A DNA stretch of 64,000 nucleotides from Candidatus Sericytochromatia bacterium (GTDB lineage Bacteria; Cyanobacteriota; Sericytochromatia; UBA7694), in contig JADMKE010000016.1 in assembly GCA_018780035.1 (NCBI GenBank), forward strand, positions 434,001 to 498,000, written 5' to 3'. Under the pieces are notes generated by a model that was not told the DNA's origin, searched no databases, and saw nothing but the letters and a program-made list of their open reading frames with translations. Made by a program: the position numbers and the translations under genes. Below are positions 59,338 to 64,000 of this stretch, in pieces (position 1 is the stretch's first letter; each line of letters opens with the position of its first letter).

Positions 59338-61356
59338 ATGTCTTTGACCGAAGCCCAGCACGCTTATCACAAGGGACTTGCCCTTCAAAAGGAGCAAGAT
59401 TATTCAGCTGCTTATGGGGCTTTTGAGCTGGCTTTAAAATTATCGCCCGAATTGAGTGACGCCAGTTTTCAATTGGGGGTGCTCTGCCAGGATTTTTTGG
59501 CACTTCCCGAGCAAGCCCGCGCTTATTTCCAGCGCAGTTTAAAGGCCACCCCCCATTTTGCTGAGATTCATTACCGGCTGGGTCAATTGGCTTATCAGGT
59601 GGGTGATCCGGTTGCCGCGCTTCAGCACTGGCAGAGTTATTTGCATTTAAAACCCGAAGATCTCAAAGCCCGTCTGGAAACCGGGGATCTGCTGGCTGAG
59701 CTGGGCCGCAGCGAGCAGGCCAAAGACCTGTATTTTCAGGGCACACAGCACCTGAGCAAAGACAATGAGAGCGCAGACCGTTTGTTGCAGGCCGAGGTCA
59801 GTCAAAACCCGCTGTATTTCTACGAGGTGATGAAGCTCTCAGCGGATTTTTTCCCCGAGGCCAGTCTGCAACTGGCCCACAAACTGGGTTATTTTCTCGA
59901 AAACAGGGGCTACCTCAAAGAGGCGCGGGACTGTTACGAACAGACCCTCACCCAAGCGGATTTGCCGGATCGCTTGGCCTGGGAATTAAAACGGGACTTG
60001 TTGGTATCTGTTTTTCCACCGGATCGGGATTATCAGCTGCATTATTTGCAGCAATCGCGGGAATGCCTGCAAACCTTGGCTGGGGCGACCTTGCCCGCCG
60101 ATGCCCGGATTCAGCCAGACTTAAACAATCTGGGCCTCTATTTGCTGAATTGGATTCCGCTTGAAAACATGGCGTATACGGCTTTCAACCCCTCTCCCGA
60201 AAGGCGGCGGCTGGGGGCTCTCCTGCAGCGGCTTTTGCCTGAATTGCCAGGTTCTGCACGCAAGGCCTTGCGCACCGCACGCCGGCGGGTGGGTTTTGTC
60301 TTGGGGCCCTCGGGGGCGGTACTCAAGTTTATGCTGGGCCTGCTGCGCCATTTGCCAGATGCGGATTTGGAGATTCACATCATCCACACCCATCCGATCA
60401 GTGCCCATCATTTTTCACCAGAGCTGTTTCAGCGCAACTTCAACTATCATTTGCTCGATGGGGATCTGCTCTCGGCCCGTGCGCAGATTTTAAAGCTGGA
60501 GCTGGATATTCTCTATCTGACCGAACCCAATGCCCAGCAGACCATGCAAACCTTTTTGGCCAGTTTTCGTCTGGCGCCCGTGCAATGTACTTCTTGGTTA
60601 AGTTCTGGCACGACGGGTCAACCCGAAATGGACTATTTTCTCTCGTCGGGGTTGCTTGAACCCGACGACGATCCCCAGCAGTTTTACAGCGAGTCCCTGT
60701 GGCTGAACCCCACACTTCCCACTTATTTCTACCGGCCTGAGCGGGTTCAAAAATGGGGACGGGCCGATTATGGTTTGCCCGAAACAGGCAATCTGTATAT
60801 CTGTCCGCACCTGATGCACAAAATTCAGCCCGATTTTGAAAACCTGCTGGCAGATCTGCTGCACCAAGATCCGTCGGGGCATTTGGTGTTGTTGACCAAT
60901 CCCAACCATCCCTATTTGCGCGGGCTTTTATTGGCGCGCTTTGAGCGCAATTTGCCCGAACTCATGCCGCGCATCTGGTTTTTGCCCTATCTCAAAGTCG
61001 AGGAGTATCTCAATCTGCTCGAAATTGGCGATGTCAGCCTCGATCCCCTCTATTTTGGCGGCGGCACCACTGCTTATGAGGCGCTGGCCTGTGGCATTCC
61101 CACCATTACCTGGCCAGACCCCGAACGTTTACATGGCCGCGTGACGTTGGGCTGTTATCGCAAAATGGCCTTCTTGGACTGTGTGGTAGACAGCCGCCAG
61201 GCGTATATTACACGCGCGATTGAAATAGCCTCCGACAAAGCGCTGAATGCCCGGCTGCGTGCTGAGATTTTAGAGCGGGCCCCACTTTTGTTTGAAGATC
61301 AGGCTGCGGTGGCCGACTTGGCACATTTTCTGCTCACGGTGCCTGTGCGCGGCTAA
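59338..61356 (+). CDS. TPR protein with O-GlcNAc transferase-like (GT41) domain
   Basis: 672 aa. TPR repeats over about 1-200 (for example HAYHKGLALQKEQDYSAAYG; AEIHYRLGQLAYQVGDPVAA). A linker, then a GT-B catalytic-like region from about 315: RRRVGFVLGPSG, LDILYLTEPNAQQT, LAPVQCTSWLSSGTTGQPEMD and the UDP-binding Rossmann half ending DVSLDPLYFGGGTTAYEAL and CGIPTITWPDPE. This matches the SPINDLY/OGT-type family (GT41). It could glycosylate Ser/Thr of proteins. GGGGAGG lies 8-14 nt before the ATG. Confidence 0.82.
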   Translation: MSLTEAQHAYHKGLALQKEQDYSAAYGAFELALKLSPELSDASFQLGVLCQDFLALPEQARAYFQRSLKATPHFAEIHYRLGQLAYQVGDPVAALQHWQSYLHLKPEDLKARLETGDLLAELGRSEQAKDLYFQGTQHLSKDNESADRLLQAEVSQNPLYFYEVMKLSADFFPEASLQLAHKLGYFLENRGYLKEARDCYEQTLTQADLPDRLAWELKRDLLVSVFPPDRDYQLHYLQQSRECLQTLAGATLPADARIQPDLNNLGLYLLNWIPLENMAYTAFNPSPERRRLGALLQRLLPELPGSARKALRTARRRVGFVLGPSGAVLKFMLGLLRHLPDADLEIHIIHTHPISAHHFSPELFQRNFNYHLLDGDLLSARAQILKLELDILYLTEPNAQQTMQTFLASFRLAPVQCTSWLSSGTTGQPEMDYFLSSGLLEPDDDPQQFYSESLWLNPTLPTYFYRPERVQKWGRADYGLPETGNLYICPHLMHKIQPDFENLLADLLHQDPSGHLVLLTNPNHPYLRGLLLARFERNLPELMPRIWFLPYLKVEEYLNLLEIGDVSLDPLYFGGGTTAYEALACGIPTITWPDPERLHGRVTLGCYRKMAFLDCVVDSRQAYITRAIEIASDKALNARLRAEILERAPLLFEDQAAVADLAHFLLTVPVRG

Positions 61357-62218
61357 AAGTAGTGTTTTGGCTTTAATTTTGGCAATTGTGACAAAATTAA
61401 TACATGAATAGGTCGCTTTTCTTGTGTTAAATCGGATTTAAGCTTTGCTTTCCCCTGCTTGAATGACAAGCGCAAAAAATGTATGATTGAACCGTTTCGT
61501 TTTTCCGGTTCTGGGTGAAGGGACTTTTTGCTTGAAGAAAAGCCTGATCCGGATAACGTGATTTTGGGCAAGATCTGCTGTCAGGATAATCTTCAGATTT
61601 GCGTGTTATCCTGACAGGCTATTTCACATTAAAGGGGTGTTATCCTGTCAGGCTATCTTGCGCTTTTGCGTGATAGTCGGAAGTAAGGGGAAAAAATGAA
61701 GGGAAGGCGGTTTTGGGGGAGGGGTTAGATTTGGAATTATCCTGATCAGGATAATTAGGTAGTACTTGGCTCTAAAGGCCAAGAACAATCAAGATCAACC
61801 TGACTCGCTTTGCTCGCAGGTTATCTTGTATCCGTTGCAAGGTCAAGCAAGGTTAAAACCAAATTATGATGCGCCTTTGCGGCTGGAAAAATAACACGGT
61901 GAGGCAAAAAAGTTTACAATGACTCGAATTTTAGCGCATGAAAAAGAGTCCCATTCGAGGCCCTGCTTGCCTTTCAACACATGCACTCACTTGACTGGCG
62001 CAAGTGGTGGTCAAGAAGATAGCCTCATAATCTATGCTACTATTAGTATCAGAAAATACAAATCTGCTAAAGGTTGTAAGTATATTAAGATTTTTCGGTG
62101 TAAAAAATATTTTTGTATTTTGTTCTATTTGAGCACACCAATCCTGCTTGCATTCTAATGTAAACTATTGCTACTAATTTAATTTCTATTAACCGTTGAC
62201 AAAGCTTTGAGGAGAATT
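61357..62218. other. Gene-free spacer with operator-like repeats, AT-rich to the right
   Basis: About 860 bp without a credible gene. The left part holds a cluster of TTATCCTG/CAGGATAA inverted repeats (see separate entry). The middle has short hairpin-like runs (CTTGGC/GGCCAAG near 61770; AACCTG/CAGGTT near 61800-61825). From about 62000 base composition drops to AT-rich like the ATPase gene that follows. A putative 79-codon frame at 61919 looks non-coding. Confidence 0.6.
61578..61756. repeat. Cluster of TTATCCTG inverted and direct repeats
   Basis: (1) CTGTCAGGATAA at 61578-61589 pairs with TTATCCTGACAG at 61606-61617 (12-bp stem). (2) A 20-bp direct repeat with one mismatch at 61603-61622 and 61637-61656. 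(3) A perfect 22-bp palindrome at 61735-61756 centred on CCTGATCAGG. All share TTATCCTG or its complement, as expected for multiple binding sites of one dimeric protein. Confidence 0.8.
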
Positions 62219-63511
62219 ATGGCAAAGATAGAAGGTTTTAGAATCAAAAACTTTAGGTCGTTAAAAGATGTTACTTTTGGCCGGTTATGGAATCAGCAAC
62301 AGGCTCTTCCACTCACACCAATGACTGCAGTTATTGGTAAAAATGGCGTTGGTAAAAGCACCTTATTCGATGCCTTCGGTTTTTTATCAGATGCATTGAA
62401 ATCAGGTGTAGAAGAAGCTTGTGACTCTCGTGGGCGTGGTGGATTTAAAAGAATCAGAGCCCAAGGAGAACAAGGACCTATTGAATTCGAAGTTTATTAT
62501 AAGGAAGATGGTAATGCTCGACCTATAACATATGAAATTGCGATTGATATAGATAGTTCAGGTCGTCCATTTGTTTTAAAAGAGCGTTTAAGACAAAGAC
62601 GTAAAGGTCAAAAGCATGGATGGCCTTTCTCATTTCTTGTATTAAATAGTGGAAAAGGAGTTGTTTGGAAAGGAGAGCTTGAAGGTAAGCAAATAGTAGA
62701 GGAGCAAGGAAGCTTTGATTTGATTGACCTGATACAATCCATTAAATCAGGGGAATCTGAAGAAGAGTCTAGAGAAACCGAAGTTGTCGAACTGGAGGAT
62801 ATACGTAAACTTGGTATTGCGACCTTGGGCTCTTTAAAACAACATCCGAGAATTTCAGCTTTCCGAAGGTTCATCGAAGGATGGTACTTAAGTTATTTTA
62901 CCCCTGATGCAGCTCGTAGTTTGCCACTCGCTGGGCCACAAAAACATTTAAATATTCATGGAGACAATCTTGGTAATGTAGTGCAATTCATGGAGAGAGA
63001 ACACCCAAAGCGTTTCCAGATGATTTTAAATCGCATTGCAGATAAAATTCCAGGTGTTAATAAAATTGATACAGAAGGAACAAATGATGGTCGCTTGCTT
63101 CTTCGATTCAATGATAAAGGTTTTAAGGATCCATTTTATTCCCAACAAATGTCAGACGGCACACTAAAGGTGTTTGCATATTTACTTTTATTAGAAGATC
63201 CAACACCACCACCTTTTTTATGCATCGAAGAACCAGAAAATGGCTTATATCATAAACTTCTAGAATCCTTAGCGAAAGAGTTTCGTGAACATGCGACGGG
63301 TCGAAAAGGAGGATCCCAAGTTTTCATAACCACTCATCAACCCTATTTAGTTGATGCCCTGGAGCCATCTGAAGTTTGGATTTTGGAAAAAGGGCAGGAT
63401 GGTTTTTCAATTATTCAAAGAGCAAGTGACAATATCATTGTAAAAAATTTGGTTGAAGAGGGGTTGCCTTTAGGCAGTCTCTGGTATAGCGATTATTTGG
63501 ATTCGAGGTAA
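62219..63511 (+). CDS. OLD/AAA_21-like ATPase of a probable defence pair
   Basis: 430 aa. ABC/SMC-type ATPase like RecF, OLD and AAA_21/AAA_15: Walker A VIGKNGVGKSTLF (about 40-50), signature-like MSDGTLKVFAYLLLL (about 312), Walker B FLCIEEPENGL (about 334-343) and switch His in ITTHQPYLVD. The middle is a coiled or helical insert with a charged Glu/Ser run. GAGGAG 6 nt before the ATG supports 62219. Codon use is AT-rich, unlike the surrounding genes. A Toprim/DUF4276-like gene starts 4 bp after the stop: a two-gene operon like anti-phage ATPase/Toprim systems. Confidence 0.85.
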   Translation: MAKIEGFRIKNFRSLKDVTFGRLWNQQQALPLTPMTAVIGKNGVGKSTLFDAFGFLSDALKSGVEEACDSRGRGGFKRIRAQGEQGPIEFEVYYKEDGNARPITYEIAIDIDSSGRPFVLKERLRQRRKGQKHGWPFSFLVLNSGKGVVWKGELEGKQIVEEQGSFDLIDLIQSIKSGESEEESRETEVVELEDIRKLGIATLGSLKQHPRISAFRRFIEGWYLSYFTPDAARSLPLAGPQKHLNIHGDNLGNVVQFMEREHPKRFQMILNRIADKIPGVNKIDTEGTNDGRLLLRFNDKGFKDPFYSQQMSDGTLKVFAYLLLLEDPTPPPFLCIEEPENGLYHKLLESLAKEFREHATGRKGGSQVFITTHQPYLVDALEPSEVWILEKGQDGFSIIQRASDNIIVKNLVEEGLPLGSLWYSDYLDSR

Positions 63512-63515
63512 TCAG

Positions 63516-64000
63516 ATGCATTTTGAAATACTTGTTGAAGACCAATCCGGGAAAAAGGCACTCAATATTCTGATTCCAAAGCTAATAAGTAATGAGCATA
63601 CATTCAATGTTCATTCGTATAAAGGTATTGGACGAATTCCAAAAGATCTTAATGCAAATTCAGATGCGAGCAAACGAATTTTGCTAACTCAACTTCCAAA
63701 ATTGCTAAAAGGTTATGGGAATACTTTTGCCAGCTATCCAGATGATTATTCTGCAGTGGTAATATTGATTTGCGACTTGGATTCTAAATGTTTGAAATCT
63801 TTCCGAGAAGATTTAGATGAGATTCTAAATCAATGTAACCCAAAGCCCGAAACTCGGTTTTGTATTGCAATAGAGGAAGGTGAATCTTGGTTTCTTGGAG
63901 ATATACCAGCAATTAAAAAAGCGTATCCAAGAGCAAAAGATGCAATTCTGAACACGTATATTAACGATTCTATTTGCGGTACATGGGAAAAGCTTGCTGA
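63516..64000 (+). CDS. Toprim/DUF4276-like protein, 5' part (cut by window edge)
   Basis: 161 codons visible, no stop. Starts MHFEILVEDQSGKKAL (E-D near the start as in DUF4276), then AVVILICDLDSKCLKSF (D-L-D Toprim-like metal site, about 83-90) and CIAIEEGESWFLGD (about 120-135). DUF4276 and DUF4435 Toprim-like proteins partner ATPases in defence modules such as PARIS; the toxin partner is the nuclease. GAGG lies about 8 nt before the ATG. AT-rich like its partner. Full length and C-terminal motifs are unknown here. Confidence 0.75.
   Translation, partial: MHFEILVEDQSGKKALNILIPKLISNEHTFNVHSYKGIGRIPKDLNANSDASKRILLTQLPKLLKGYGNTFASYPDDYSAVVILICDLDSKCLKSFREDLDEILNQCNPKPETRFCIAIEEGESWFLGDIPAIKKAYPRAKDAILNTYINDSICGTWEKLA

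Noticed and set aside
59119..59397. N-terminal extension of the lethal-factor-like protease
   Set aside because: AT-rich spacer with the promoter of the divergent TPR gene; the ATG at 59118 has a good ribosome binding site.
61578..61656. Possible CRISPR-like repeats
   Set aside because: Only two direct copies, palindromic, no regular spacers and no cas genes nearby.
61919..62158. 79-codon plus-strand open frame
   Set aside because: No ribosome binding site, mixed Lys/Ile/Tyr composition, no homology sign; it lies in the AT-rich spacer.

Overview
The window looks like chromosomal DNA of a diderm (Gram-negative-type) bacterium of moderate GC content. Outer-membrane biogenesis genes are present (BamA/Omp85, an Skp/OmpH chaperone, LpxD), together with many lipoproteins and several cell-wall hydrolases. 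BamA carries three POTRA domains, as in cyanobacterial Omp85, and a BtpA-family protein is present. A lineage related to Cyanobacteria (Sericytochromatia/Melainabacteria-like) is therefore plausible, but this is inference and no marker here settles it. No rRNA or CRISPR array was seen; two serine tRNA genes are present.

Layout. 1-1.6 kb: 3' end of dnaX. 1.6-7.3 kb: a methyltransferase, secreted or lipid-anchored proteins, a large helical protein and a plasmid-type replication initiator-like protein with an AT-hook. 7.5-8.5 kb: ftsZ, which ends at the GTPase core. 8.6-16.3 kb: a membrane protein, an XRE/TPR regulator-lipoprotein-metallopeptidase operon, lipoproteins (one with a DM13 domain) and a methyltransferase. 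16.3-24.3 kb: an RluE-like pseudouridine synthase, a GNAT protein, a Coq4-like protein, dnaA, a probable oriC, then bamA-skp-lpxD. 24.4-25.7 kb: a broken gene and an Rpn-like nuclease gene bounded by 29-bp direct repeats. 25.8-28.7 kb: two cysteine-peptidase-like genes, one fused to eight MshEN-like repeats. 28.9-35.1 kb: a hydantoinase-like pseudoenzyme, a YkgJ-type protein, a BtpA-like protein, leucyl aminopeptidase and a CPBP protease. 35.2-37.4 kb: two genes made almost wholly of MshEN-like repeats (12 and 8). 37.5-46.6 kb: an EF-hand protein, an M14-L,D-transpeptidase fusion, an amidase, tandem 2OG oxygenases and a BASS transporter operon. 46.7-50.3 kb: an IS3 remnant and a MalT-like regulator behind a helically phased repeat array. 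50.4-53.3 kb: an SDR/Rieske pair and a methyltransferase. 53.4-61.4 kb: two tRNA-Ser genes, an alpha-2-macroglobulin-like membrane protein, a LysM/lytic transglycosylase pair, a lethal-factor-like metalloprotease and a TPR/GT41-like protein. 61.4-64 kb: a repeat-rich AT-rich spacer, then an AAA ATPase and a Toprim/DUF4276-like gene cut by the window edge, which is a candidate PARIS-like defence system.

How the genes fit together. The core part (dnaX, ftsZ, dnaA/oriC, bamA-skp-lpxD) is ordinary replication, division and envelope machinery. Much of the rest concerns the envelope: peptidoglycan hydrolases and transpeptidase, lipoproteins and periplasmic peptidases. The most unusual material is a set of three genes with long arrays of MshEN/GspE-N-type repeats without any secretion ATPase. 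One of them joins the array through a membrane segment with an internal lipobox-like motif to a C39-like peptidase, which may be an unrecognised c-di-GMP-responsive design. Two regions look accessory: the Rpn insertion near 25 kb and the AT-rich ATPase/Toprim pair at the right edge.
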